Shown: positions 31,116-44,500 of the stretch, one piece after another
Position numbering within the stretch: position 1 is the stretch's first letter
How the letters are laid out: every line of letters begins with the position of its first letter
Source of the DNA: Vitis vinifera
Lineage: Eukaryota; Streptophyta; Magnoliopsida; Vitales; Vitaceae
Assembly (NCBI RefSeq): GCF_030704535.1
Contig: NC_081809.1
Location: forward strand, 1,162,501 to 1,226,500
DNA: 64,000 nt
Reading direction: 5' to 3'
Program-made: the position numbers and the translations under genes
The notes under the pieces: generated by a model
What the model saw: the letters and a program-made list of their open reading frames with translations, nothing else
Databases searched by the model: none
Told to the model about the DNA's origin: nothing

Positions 31116-32570
31116 AATTAGATGCCCCAAAATTGGGATTTTTCTATAAAAGCATCCTACAGTCATCTTGCTTTCTTTTATTTTCCTTCCCCTAGTTTGT
31201 ATACCATTCAATTTTTTTTTTGATAATGATTAGAGAAGTTTTTTGTTTTTAAAAAATCTTCAGATGTTTGGTAAAATTTAGAAAAGGCTTTTAAAATTTT
31301 TTAAAATTATATTATTAAAAAATTAGTTATAGTATTTTCTAGGGAAGCACTTGATCGTTGATTTTTCTAAAAACATTTTCCAAGGAAAATACTTATTCTA
31401 AAAACATCTGGAGTAAAAATAATCACAAAAGGACTCTTAATTTTTGAATTTTATTTAAGGATTATATTATACCTTCCAATCAAATATTTATAATTTATAG
31501 GAGTTTGTTTGGAAGTGACTTTAAGCCTAAAAAGTGTCATTGAAAAAAAATTAAAAAAATTAAAAAAATTAAAAGTCATTTTGATGGTGATTATACAAAG
31601 TGTTTTTAATTTATTTTAATACTTATTTTTTATTTATTATTCAAACATTCAAAAATGTTACAAACGTATCATGAAATCATGGTGAAATACTTTTAAATTT
31701 GAAAAATCACTCATGACACTGAAAAATCACTTATGGTGTTTTTTGAAAAACATTTTGAGATAAAATACTTTCATTAAAAAAATACTTCATATAAAAATAC
31801 TTCAAACATTTCTACTACATTGATTTATTGTCTCATATTTATTATATTTTAATTCTAAAAATTTAAGACTAATGGAAAATTGTTTATTCTTAATAACAAT
31901 TTTTAAGTAAAAAAAAACATGTTTAACAAATTTCATTTTTAAAGAACTTGTTTTAGAAACATATTATTTTTTATTTTTTTTATATTTGGGTTTTTAAATA
32001 AAATTTTGTTTCTAAAAAGTAAAAAAATATTTTTTACTATCATTTTGTTGAGAGCTATTTTAGAAAACAATGAAAAAAAAAAAGGCTATGATCATGTTTG
32101 GTAATTGTTTTTGAAATGAGTTTCAGAAAATGATTTTTTAATGTTTTGTAAAATAAAATATATTTGAAACTTAAAATGTTTTTAATATTTTTAAAAATAA
32201 ATTTTATATTCAACCATTTTTTTTAATTATTTTAGGAACTTGTATAATTATTTTATAAAATAGTTTTCAAAAAATAATAAAAAACATCTAAAAGATGTTT
32301 TATGATAATATTGTATTTTTTATTTTTAAGAATAAAAGATAAAAGGTAATTTTTGATCGCTAAACATGGCTTTTGCCCCACGTTCAATTGCCAAAGGAAA
32401 ATTGCGTTTTCCCTGGTTTGTTTTTGTTTTTATTTTTGGGTAAATTTAGAAAAATGTTGGCAATATCTGAATTTTCTATGCATTCAAAGGCATTTTCATT
32501 TGCAGGTGACAATTATCTTTAAAGGATTTTTTTATACTTTCTCCAAAAATTTCCAATTTTCATTCTTCAG
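31116..32570. other. AT-rich intergenic DNA upstream of ACLB
   Basis: Nothing coding is supported. The ORF at 32353-32718 is a low-complexity aromatic-rich translation. Confidence 0.5.
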
Positions 32571-32815
32571 GGTCAAGCCACCCTCCCTCCACCTACCCCC
32601 CACCACCCACCAGCGACCAATACTCTCTCTCTCTACTTTTTCTTCCTTCCCCTCTAAACTAACACTGGAATCGTGGGGTATAGATTTGGTGTTGCAAATT
32701 ATAATGAATGGATCGTGAGCTAACTAACTTGCGCCACGTGATCATCTCACCCCAGCCTTCTTCTGCCTCTCGGTATTGGTGGGTGCAGTAGTAGCTGTGC
32801 TCACCCGTCTCTCTC

Positions 32816-32823
32816 TATAAATA
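32816..32823 (+). promoter_or_regulatory. TATA box of the ACLB gene
   Basis: TATAAATA follows a CT-rich stretch and precedes another pyrimidine-rich block at 32826-32910, typical for a plant 5' untranslated exon. That exon would end at TACAG|GTACTT (donor at 32911). The leader intron would run to GACAG at 34079, 19 bases before the start codon. This is inference from motifs and position. Confidence 0.55.
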
Positions 32824-34098
32824 CCTTCTTTTTCTCTCCATTTCTGTCGCATTTCTTTGCCCTTTTTTATAATCCTCCACTTACCCTTCCGCCCACCCCC
32901 ACCCCTACAGGTACTTTTCCTCAATTCCCTGTTTTGAATCTCTGAATATACTCGAGTCTGATCCCAGATCTGGTGTCTTGTTTCGGCTTTCATTTGATTC
33001 CGATTCCTGTTCGTTTCTGAGTTTCTTGGCGTTTGATTTCGGTTGGGTTCTTTTTTTGTTTCGATGGTTTCGAGGGGAGGTGCTTTGGTTTGTTGTTTGG
33101 TGGTGGAGTCAAGAGAAAAAACAAACAAACAAACAGTTTAAATTTAGTTGTATAAAGTGGTAGATCTGCTTGTTGTCTGCATTGCTGCTTTTGCTTTCCG
33201 TATTTGCTGATTCGCTGCGGTACTGGGCGTTTCAATCGAGTTTGTTAATGGGTTTTTCGTATTTCGGTTAATTGTCCTGTAGATCTCCTTTATTTCATCG
33301 AATCTTTCTTTGCCTCATGTTGTTTAATATTACTGATGGGGTTGTTTTCATTGTTCTGTAATTTGAGTAGCCATAGCTTCTGAACGTTAGAGACTTGAGG
33401 TTTTGTGGGAATGGCTTTTTTGTCTTGTTTCTAGGTCCCAAACTCTTAGGATCTGCTTGGTACCGGAACATCATTTCTCTCTCATTTTTCTGGAGGGGGT
33501 GGTTGCATTCTTATGCATTTTTTTTTTTATGGATCTTGTGTTGGGATCTTGTCGCCAATTCCATCTAATGCAGAACAGGGAAGATTGGTGTCACATGTTG
33601 TTTGCCCATATTGACAAGGATATGTTGTTTACAATACATGGCCCAAAAGCGGGCATGTGCTATGCAAGGAGAATTTGAATAGTGTGGGAGATACCAAATC
33701 AGGGTATCCCTTAATATAAGAGACTCATAGTAGCATGAAAAGAAATTATATCTTGAAATTTCATCAAGGAAATGATCAAATAGTGTAGGACAAAATCATT
33801 GAATTCCTTGATATAGCAGACGAATTGTAAAAATTAGATGTTCAATTGCTATTCATGGATGATCTTAAGAAATATACGTGCTTTTAGTTTTATCTCTCAT
33901 TTAGGGTTTGAAAAGAATTTGTTGAATCATGTGATGCAATCCATTGTCTTACATCTATGCATGTACATTGGAGTAGTGATCCCTCCAAATGTTATTCTGC
34001 TTGTCTGGTAGACCCTTTATCTGTTAATATGTTTTCTGCCAATACTAAAATATCAGTGTGATACTGAATCTACTGACAGGTTTCTCTGAGACCAAGCC

Positions 34099-37000
34099 AT
34101 GGCTACTGGACAACTATTTTCCCGGACTACACAAGCATTATTCTACAATTACAAACAACTTCCCATCCAGCGGATGCTTGATTTTGACTTCCTTTGTGGT
34201 GTGTATAGCCTTTCCCTTCTTTTTTTTCTTTGGAACAAGTAATTGTTGGATCTTAATAGAGGCACTGTCATTTACGTTATTATCTCTTGTTTATGCTTTA
34301 GGAAGGGAGACACCTTCAGTTGCTGGAATTATTAACCCTGGTTCTGAGGGGTTCCAGAAACTTTTTTTTGGTCAGGAGGAAATTGCCATCCCAGTACATT
34401 CATCGTAGGTCTTCTTTCTATTATTCTGTTCCTGTGTTTTCTGTTGTTATTCTGTACTTGAACTTCAAAATTTGAAAGTGTTACATATGTAGATGTAGGT
34501 TTATCTTATTTCAGTGAGTTTGACTGGTACACTTCCTTAGTTTTTTTGGACTGTATGACTTGCTATAATATCGTACATTTAACTAATAAATAATTTCTCT
34601 GGTCATCTAAATAACAAAACAGAATTGGGTCAGTCTTTGGGTGCCCTTTTCTCTTTATATATAATACTGTGTTTTTACCTATCGAAAAATCTAAATGACA
34701 AAAACAGAACTAGTTAGATTCTATTACACTTTATGGTTTGCCATAGCATCAGAAGCAAAATTCATTGAGCCTCAATTTATTAATACTAATTTGTATGAAT
34801 ATGATGGTGGTAAACTCTGTAAATTGTAGATCTTCTAGACTTGGTAGTTATGTGTCATAGCCACTTTAAACTGATAATAACTTACCAGTTGCCACTGAAT
34901 GATTCCAACATTTTAAAAAATTATTGTATTTGTATGTTTTTGGTGCTAATAGTGTTTATCATGTGTTCATCGCTTGTGCCCTCTGTGTTAAGTGTCTCTT
35001 GGTAAGTCCTTTTTTTTGCTTATAAAAGAAAATGTTTTCAGTGCTAAAAAGTTGACTTTAGTGAACCATTTGCTCAAGTGAATTAAATTCATTTGATTGT
35101 AATATTTTAGTATTATTAGCATGGTGCTCTACAGGAGTTTATAAAATCTCTGATGTCAATATGTTAGTATCACAACTTATATCTGACGCATTTTATTTCT
35201 CCAATTCATAGCCAATATGTCCTAATATCAAAATAATTTTAATCACCTGATGAACTTTATAATTTATACACAATAGTTTTGTAGCACTCTTCAATTGACT
35301 TAGTAAAAAATTTATACTTCATCAATACTGCCTTGTTGGATCTGAATGTTAATGTTTCTTATCTTCATCTGGATTCCCCCCCCACCCCCTTTTTTTTTTG
35401 CAGCATTGAAGCAGCTAGTGCAGCACATCCTACTGCTGATGTTTTTATAAACTTTGCATCATTTAGAAGGTCGGTACTGATTTATTTAATCATATTTTGG
35501 AGTACAGAAGTTCTTTATTTGTGTTACATACTAATTTTGTAATTAATATATCTCCAGTGCTGCTGCTTCATCCATGGCTGCTCTGAAACAGCCTACCATT
35601 AGAGTTGTGGCTATTATTGCTGAAGGTGTTCCAGAGGCAGACACCAAGCAGTTAATCGCATATGCACGGTCAAACAATAAGGTAACTGATGAAATGTTAT
35701 TTTCTAAGTTTGGCCTCAATTCGTAGCTCTGATACATTTTTGAATGGCAATGAATCAGCTGAGGAAAATGACCAAGCAGTAAATTAGAATTGGAAACATA
35801 TTGCCCCCACTGGAAATGGTCCTAGTTTAGCTTTATATTTAACGTTAATATGGGTGGTCTTCACAGGTTGTTATTGGCCCCGCTACTGTTGGTGGTATTC
35901 AAGCTGGAGCCTTTAAGATAGGGGACACTGCAGGAACAATTGATAATATCATTCAGTCCAAACTTTACAGGCCTGGCTCTGTTGGTTTTGTTTCTAAATC
36001 TGTACGTATTTATTCGTTGAACTTTATTTGCTTTGATTCCATATTTCTTATGTAAAAAACCTGGTTCTAGCCTTCACTGAAATGAATATGGTAACTGGTG
36101 ATACTTCCAAATACAGATAGAAATCGAATAACAATTTCATATCTTTTATTTTCAAATACAGTCATAAATGGTGTGGAAATAACTATAACATCTTTATGGT
36201 TCAAGGCCTAATTTTATGGTGCAATTATATTAGATAGAGCTCACAGAGGTGACTATTATGCTGCACCTAACCAGTGAAAGTTGCCTCGAGTTTGTGTGAC
36301 AATGTGTGCCAATCCATCTGGCAAATAAACTGGTATCATCAAAGAATTTTATCAGTTACTAAATGAGATTGTGTCCTACAAATTGAAAGAGTGAGATTTA
36401 AATTTTTCTATGTACCATAAAAGAGTGCTTATGCTGTTATTATTGAAGCAGTTTCCTTTTTAACTGCTCAAACACTTGGTGACAATCCCTTTTATGAGAA
36501 TGCCATGTTCGTAGAGTAGCACTCTATGCTGTTTCTTTATGGATCCAAGAAGTAATTTTTTCCCTTTTACAACTGCAGGGTGGCATGTCTAATGAACTAT
36601 ATAATACGATTGCCCGTGTCACAGATGGTATCTATGAAGGTATATATATATGCTGGCCATTTTGTTTAGCGTTATCTTCATAATTGCCTCAAGGCATGTA
36701 CATTTGGGTTGAAATATAAATTGGGTACTTTTTTGGAACGTCTGCAGGTATTGCAATTGGAGGAGATGTGTTCCCAGGATCTACTCTTTCTGATCATGTT
36801 TTGCGGTTTAACAACATCCCACAGGTATTCTAGTGTTTGCAGTCATTCCCCCTGAGGCACACCTGCCAAAAAGTTGCATTTTGCATGTTTATTTTTTTTT
36901 CCCTCCCCACTTGGAAAGCTATTATTTGTTGTATAAATAGGCATTGCATGCTTGACCTCAACTGTAGGTAATGCAAATGGTGACAAACCTGTAGACTCTC

Positions 37001-39573
37001 CAAAGTGTCTATCCCTTAGTAGCTTGAAAATAGTTCATAACATTGTGCCTACTATGGTACTTTTTGTGGTGAAATTATGCAGATTCCAAACTATCATGAC
37101 ATGCCCACATCTAAAGTGCAGCTAACCAAAGATTTAATTAGGTGTCTGGAGTTTCTAGTACTTATATTATGTTTCAGCATCTTTGGACCTCAAAATTATA
37201 AGCCTACCAAGAAGCAAGACGTAAAAAATCTAATTTGTGAGCTTGGTCCTACTTTGGGATTTACACTATGAGTGCAAACATTATGCATCCTCATTCCACC
37301 TTCATAAACATCATGATTGATTCCTCGAACTCTAATTCTAGCAACCTGATTTTCTGATTTGACTCAGGTTAAAATGGTGGTTGTACTTGGGGAACTTGGT
37401 GGGCGAGATGAATACTCCCTAGTTGAAGCCCTGAAACAGGGAAAGATTAATAAACCAGTTGTTGCTTGGGTCAGCGGAACTTGTGCACGGCTCTTTAAAT
37501 CAGAAGTGCAATTTGGTCATGCGGTGAGCTATTACCTCAACTTTATTCAAACTGAACTGTTTTTGCTGTGGTTCCTTGACTACTAGAAAGGAGGTAATTT
37601 CTCTAATTTTGCTTGACATTATCCAACTCAGGGGGCCAAAAGTGGTGGTGAAATGGAGTCTGCACAGGCAAAGAATCAAGCACTAAGTGAAGCTGGTGCT
37701 GTTGTGCCCACTTCATATGAAGCATTTGAAACTGCAATTAAGGAAACATTTGAGAAACTGGTAAGTTTCTGAGTACCTTGACCTATTTTCATGTCTATGA
37801 CTGAGCCTTTTCCCCATATCCATTGCTTTCCCTAAATTTTTCTTCATCTCCACCACTTTCTTTGCTTAGTGTGTTTTGATTGCTTTTCTCTTAGCATGAA
37901 GAGGGAAAGATTACTCCTGTGAAGGAAGTAGCGCCCCCGCAAATCCCTGAGGATCTTAACACTGCAATTAAGAGTGGAAAAGTTCGTGCTCCAACTCATA
38001 TTATTTCTACCATCTCTGATGACAGAGGTATGGTTTGAATCCTGTTATGTTTTTGTTCAGCATTCTGATGTTTGGTCACTTAATTGGGAATTCAATGGCC
38101 TTGAATGTTTTGTGCTTCTCAATTTCCAGGTGAGGAGCCATGCTATGCTGGTGTACCAATGTCCTCTATTGTTGAGCAAGGTTATGGTGTGGGCGACGTT
38201 ATCTCTCTCTTGTGGTTTAAACGCAGCCTTCCACGTTACTGTACTCACTTTATTGAGGTAGATTTCTCTTACTATAGAGCCTTTAATGAATCCTTCTCTT
38301 TTTTTTTTCATTAGAAACTTGTTTTTTTTTACTATGCTTATTTAGCTTACATCATTTTTTTCCCTTTTCGATTTTAATTAAACATGTCTTTTGTGGAAAC
38401 AAAATTGTGTTATAGCTGTTGTCTTACTAATGCATATGACCTTGTTCAGATCTGCATCATGTTATGTGCTGATCATGGCCCCTGTGTCTCTGGTGCTCAC
38501 AACACTATTGTTACAGCAAGGGCAGGAAAGGACCTCGTATCCAGTCTTGTCTCAGGTAAATTGTAGCAATTATGTTTCATTTTTATTTAGATGGAGGGAT
38601 CATATCTTCATTGGAAATGCTGTAGTGTGGGCTTTTGTGAACTGATTTTATAATGGAAACAGGCTTGCTTACAATTGGTCCCCGATTTGGTGGAGCTATT
38701 GATGATGCTGCTCGATACTTCAAGGACGCTTATGATAGGGTAAGCTTTTAATAGGCAAAATCTGGGTAGTCAAAAGATTCTTTGTCTCTTCACTAGATTC
38801 TAAGTATTTATGCATTGACTTGCCAGGGTCTTACGGCTTATGAGTTTGTTGAGGACATGAAGAAGAAGGGCATTCGCGTGCCTGGCATTGGACACAGGTA
38901 TGGAATTTCCTTGATTGTCATTATGTTTCTCTAGGTTGTGCAATAATACTAGAAAAAAATTGTTACATGGGATTGGATTTTTCTTACTTTTACATTCATT
39001 GTTCTTCAATTTCATGATCCTCAAAATGACAAACTTTTCTTTGTCTTTTTGTTGAAAAGGATCAAGAGAGGAGACAACAGAGACAAGAGAGTCGAACTTC
39101 TCCAACGATTTGCACGCACTCATTTCCCCTCTGTGAAGTACATGGAGTATGCTGTTGAAGTTGAAACATATACCCTCTCAAAGTCAAACAACCTGGTCCT
39201 TAATGTAGATGGTGCTATTGGATCCCTCTTCTTGGATCTCCTTGCTGGCAGTGGAATGTTCACCAAGCAAGAGATTGACGAGATAGTCCAGATTGGATAT
39301 CTGAATGGACTGTTTGTGTTGGCTCGTTCCATTGGTCTCATTGGGTAAGTTGGCTTACACTTCAGAGTCCCTTTCCTTTCTACCTTTCTGGTTTATTCTC
39401 TCCCTCCATTTCTACCTTAAACTTGGATCACTGCATCATATTCCACTTCAAACGCATAGTTTCCTCTGATTGGTTTCTTCTTAATTCAAAACCTCAGGCA
39501 CACTTTCGACCAGAAGAGATTGAAGCAGCCCCTATACCGTCACCCATGGGAGGATGTCCTCTACACCAAGTGA
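34099..39573 (+). CDS. ACLB: ATP-citrate lyase, subunit B
   Basis: Sixteen exons join in frame: 34099-34198, 34302-34404, 35404-35469, 35558-35681, 35867-36001, 36579-36639, 36748-36824, 37368-37523, 37632-37760, 37895-38027, 38130-38257, 38450-38555, 38663-38739, 38827-38897, 39060-39344 and 39498-39573. They total 1827 bases, 608 residues plus stop, exactly the usual length of plant ACLB. The enzyme cleaves cytosolic citrate with CoA and ATP to acetyl-CoA and oxaloacetate. It works as a complex with ACLA, which is not in this window. The N-terminal half is succinyl-CoA-ligase-like, with the phosphohistidine in QFGHAGAKSGGE (His273). The C-terminal half is citrate-synthase-like, with [18 protein letters not shown] and [15 protein letters not shown]. 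All introns are GT-AG. A 1.17-kb leader intron is likely. The acetyl-CoA supports waxes, flavonoids and sterols. Confidence 0.97.
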
Positions 39574-41560
39574 GAAACTTACAGATTGCCGACACAATGA
39601 GTACCTGCTTCCAACAAGCATTTTTCCCCTTTTAGAAAGAGTTTGTGAGCTATTTGTTGGAATGATTATTCTGTTGTTAGACTAGTATTTGTGTTGCTAG
39701 TAGCCAGCTGAACACCTTCTTCCCTTGTAAGTTCTAATTAAAAAGTTTATCAAGAGAGGACTCTCTACCATTTAATAAGGAAAAAAAGAAAAAAGGTTGT
39801 TGATGTATCCATAAAATTTTAGGCTCTCCAAATAATATCACATGATTCCAAGTGAAATGTATCTGCAATATGAGCATGACAAAGAAGGTTGTCCATTGTG
39901 GGAGACTTCAGTACATCAGATAAGGTCACTCCAATCCATCCTTTTGTTTCAAGGGGCTGGAATGGACCCTTGTCCCACACCACACCCCACACCCACACCC
40001 AGAGCAGTTTATATTTATCTACATGATGTGCTACCAAGCATACCCTTATCTTCTAAGCCACAAATATTCCAAATCCTTAGAATTATACCAAAATTTTTAT
40101 TGAATTCTTAGTTCTTGGCTTACCATTGTAACCATTGAAATTGAGCTTGGAGAAGTTATAATGATCAATCTCAATTAGAATAAAAGCCTTCAGAGTGGCG
40201 TAAATGAACTCAGAGATGCAAAGTACGTAAAAAGACAAAAGACAACCAATAGATGTATAAAAATAAAAACACAAGCACTCTGAGCACTCTCGCAAAGGAC
40301 ACTTTGAGGGCATAGACCCTTCCTTACACTCTAATTCAAGCCCATTATTCAGTAAATTACACGTGAAGATGTCATTATTCATTGAACACACTCGATCGTA
40401 CTTATTTGTACGATCCTGTATGAGTTTGATCTTGAAACCATCTTTAGCATATCAGAAGCGCTCCATATAGGGCCATAAACGTGAGCAAGTGTGGGGGTAA
40501 GTAGGTAGCGAAGAATAATAGAGCGGAAAGCTTCACCAGTCAAATTTAAAGGTGCCTGAGAATTTAGAGTGAAGCATTAGAAGGCCAAAAAAAAGAGGAA
40601 CATTGAACGAAAGGAATGATGGGTCTTTTCAATCCAGCATATTGAAAAATTGCTTGCTACTTGTAGCATTACACCCCTTTCTTGAAAAGACTGCATCTCC
40701 TTGTCTCTATCTATCCCTCTCCGCCACCGCTGGGGTAAAATATTTATCATTTCGCTAAAATTATAACAACCACTCATAATTCATAAATAATATTCCCCAA
40801 AAATAGCAAACAGAGATCTTGCCTTTTCTGCCCATTAGGATTTAAATGTAAATAAAAATGTTTTTACAAGGATCATTTATTAGATGATTGTTCATAAATG
40901 ATGTTTGTTTGGGTAGATAGAAAAACCTTAATTTAATTCCATTTAAAGAAAGAACAAAAGTGGTACTTTCTTGGGAAAAAAAAAAAAGAAATAAAAGAAG
41001 TATCTTGCTATCCATATCCAAAAGTTTAAAAAGGGGAGAGTGAATGTGTGATGGAATAAAAAATAAATAAAATAAAATGAAATGCTGAGAGACGCAAGGA
41101 AAATCTGTGTGAATGGCACGGAGTTTCCAAACCCTAATTGGAACCATTGAAAGGGCTTCTTTTTTGTAATTCAACAGCAGTAGCGGTAGCTCTCACCAAG
41201 TAAAAATCCCAGGAAAATGAAAAAGAAAGCACCGGAAAGGGCAGGAAAAACAAAAATCCAAAGCAAGAAAATGGTCACGTCCATGGCCCAAAAGGAGCCC
41301 ATTTGCTACAAAGATCATCGGACCAGTTGCGTTCTCTTCACACACGCAGAGAGCTTTTTTACAACTGCTGAAAGGGTATCGGAACCCAAACAAGAGCAGT
41401 GGCACCACCACAGCTGCTACTCCGTCAATCATCGTGTCCGCCTCCTCCTTGATCTGTTCTGAGACTTACCCATTTATCAGAATTGCTGAATCTTCATACC
41501 CATTTCTCTTTTTTGATCTCTAATTTTGGAAAGCTGAGAAAGGTGTCGAGAGTCTGCGAA
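39574..41560. other. ACLB 3' flank and PHYE promoter and leader
   Basis: The first several hundred bases include the ACLB 3' untranslated region. Positions of about 41150-41560 are a purine-rich then pyrimidine-rich block and probably include the PHYE leader. In-frame codons upstream of 41561 are open to 41483, but they start from a poorer ATG and do not resemble phytochrome. No separate gene is seen. Confidence 0.5.
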
Positions 41561-44500
41561 ATGAGTTCAGGAAACAGAGGAACGCAGTCGCACCACCAAG
41601 CTCAGTCGTCGGGGACAAGCAATTTGAGAGTTTACCACACTGATTCAATGAGCAAAGCCATTGCGCAGTATACAATGGATGCTCGCCTCCACGCCGTATA
41701 CGAACAGTCCGGCGAGTCCGGTAAGTCATTCGACTACTCGCAGTCGGTTAGAACCACAACGCAATCGGTCCCTGAGCAACAAATCACTGCGTATTTATCG
41801 AAAATTCAACGGGGTGGCCATATACAGCCCTTTGGGTGTATGCTTGCGGTCGATGAGGCCACTTTTCGGGTCATTGCTTTCAGCGAAAATGCCCGAGAAA
41901 TGCTCGGTCTCACTCCGCAATCGGTTCCGAGCCTTGAGAAGCCCGAGATCCTCCTAGTAGGTACTGATGTTCGCACGCTTTTCACTCCCTCGAGCGCAGT
42001 TCTCCTCGAAAAGGCGTTTGGGGCTCGGGAAATTACGTTGTTAAATCCCGTGTGGATTCATTCCAAGAATTCTGGAAAACCCTTTTACGCAATTTTGCAT
42101 AGAATTGATGTGGGAATTGTAATTGATTTGGAGCCTGCAAGGACTGAGGACCCTGCTCTGTCTATTGCTGGGGCGGTGCAGTCGCAGAAGTTGGCCGTTC
42201 GAGCAATTTCCCATCTTCAATCTCTTCCCGGTGGTGATATTAACCTTTTGTGTGAAACTGTGGTTGAGAATGTGAGGGAGCTTACTGGGTATGATCGGGT
42301 CATGGTTTACAAATTTCACGAGGATGAACATGGTGAGGTCGTGGCTGAGAGCAAGAGGTCTGATTTGGAGCCTTATATTGGGTTACACTATCCTGCCACG
42401 GACATTCCACAGGCTTCAAGGTTTTTGTTTAGGCAGAATCGGGTTAGGATGATCGTTGATTGCCATGCCACGCCTGTTCTGGTGATTCAAGATGAAGGGC
42501 TTATGCAGCCTCTATGCTTAGTTGGTTCAACCCTTCGGGCTCCTCATGGCTGCCATGCACAGTATATGGCCAACATGGGTTCAACTGCCTCATTAGCGAT
42601 GGCTGTCATCATCAATGGAAATGATGAGGAAGCTATTGGTGGGCGAAACTTGATGAGGCTATGGGGCCTGGTTGTTTGCCATCACACATCTGCTAGGTGC
42701 ATTCCATTTCCTCTTCGATATGCCTGTGAGTTCCTAATGCAGGCATTTGGACTCCAATTGAACATGGAACTGCAGTTAGCATCGCAATTGTCTGAGAAAC
42801 ATGTTTTAAGGACCCAGACTCTCTTGTGTGACATGCTCCTTCGTGATTCCCCTACTGGAATTGTTACCCAAAGTCCTAGTATTATGGATCTTGTGAAGTG
42901 TGATGGAGCAGCACTTTATTGCCAGGGGAAGTATTATCCAACTGGGGTGACCCCGACTGAAGCCCAGATAAAGGATATTGCAGAGTGGTTGTTGGCAAAC
43001 CATGCGGATTCAACAGGTTTAAGCACTGACAGTTTGGCTGATGCTGGCTACCCTGGGGCAGCCTCACTTGGTGATGCAGTTTGTGGAATGGCTGTTGCTT
43101 ATATCACTTCAAGAGATTTTCTATTCTGGTTTCGGTCCCACACAGCAAAAGAGATCAAATGGGGTGGTGCAAAGCATCATCCAGAGGACAAGGACGATGG
43201 GCAGAGGATGCATCCTCGTTCTTCATTCAAGGCATTTTTAGAAGTGGTCAAGAGTCGGAGTTTGCCATGGGAGAATGCGGAAATGGATGCAATTCATTCT
43301 CTGCAGCTTATTCTGCGTGACTCTTTTAAGGATGCTACTGATGGAAGCAATTCTAAGGCTGTAATGCATGCTCAGCTCGGGGAGCTAGAGTTGCAAGGGA
43401 TGGATGAGTTGAGCTCTGTTGCAAGAGAAATGGTTAGGTTGATTGAAACTGCAACAGCTCCCATATTTGCGGTCGATGTTGATGGCTGCATAAATGGTTG
43501 GAATGCAAAGGTTGCGGAGTTGACGGGGCTTTCTGTTGAGGAAGCTATGGGGAAGTCCTTGGTTCATGATCTTGTTTACAAGGAATCTGAAGAAACTGTT
43601 GACAAGCTTCTTCATCATGCTCTACAAGGTAGTCCTCTATCTCCTAAAATCTTTTGTTCCTGCAAAACTCACAAGTTCATTAATGGGGGCCTTTTATTTC
43701 CTTTGGAAATGAAGTAGCTATATTTTGTTTTCCATTTCATTTGAAGGCAAAAATCCATCATAAATAATTAAACTTTTTGGAAAGACAAATGATTTGGTAG
43801 GCAAAAGTAGGAATCAGAAAAGTAAAAATAAAAAAAATCTAAAGAAAATTTTTGAGATCCTGAAAATGAAATTATGCATGATATTGAATGCAGTCATTCA
43901 AATACTATGAATACCCAAAATAACTAATTTGATATGCTAATAATGTACATGGGAATGATTTCATTGTACTGGCTCTGAATGGCTTCTAAGTCAAGAGCAT
44001 TAATTAAATGAAATAAACCTATGAAAAAAAAAAATTCAAAAGATGTAGATTGTTAATGAAGTTCTCTGAATTTTATAAGGGAATTCCAAGTAATTGTGGT
44101 TTTTTTAATCTACCAAAAAAATAAAAAAAGAACCTGTTACATGTTACCTTGATGTATGTGCATCTAATTTATGTGAGAGAAGGATATTTTGATACATCAC
44201 TGTATGCCTACCCCAAAATTTGTTTCGACTAAAAGTTGGATAAATTTGCACTGTACTCTCCAAAACAAACTTACTAGATGCCTTTTTATGTGGTTGCTTA
44301 TGTCAACTTTGTTATATCATGTTTTTTCCAGTGCATCTAGGACACTGATACATTTCCACTGTCCAACACAGGCATGAGGTTGCCAAGGGCCAATCTTAAA
44401 ACAAAATGAATAACGGGAGTGTTAGTGTTGAAAATGATGTTTTACATGGGAAAAAAAACAACTATAATAAGAAATCCTTGTTCCATAGTTGAAGGAGTGA

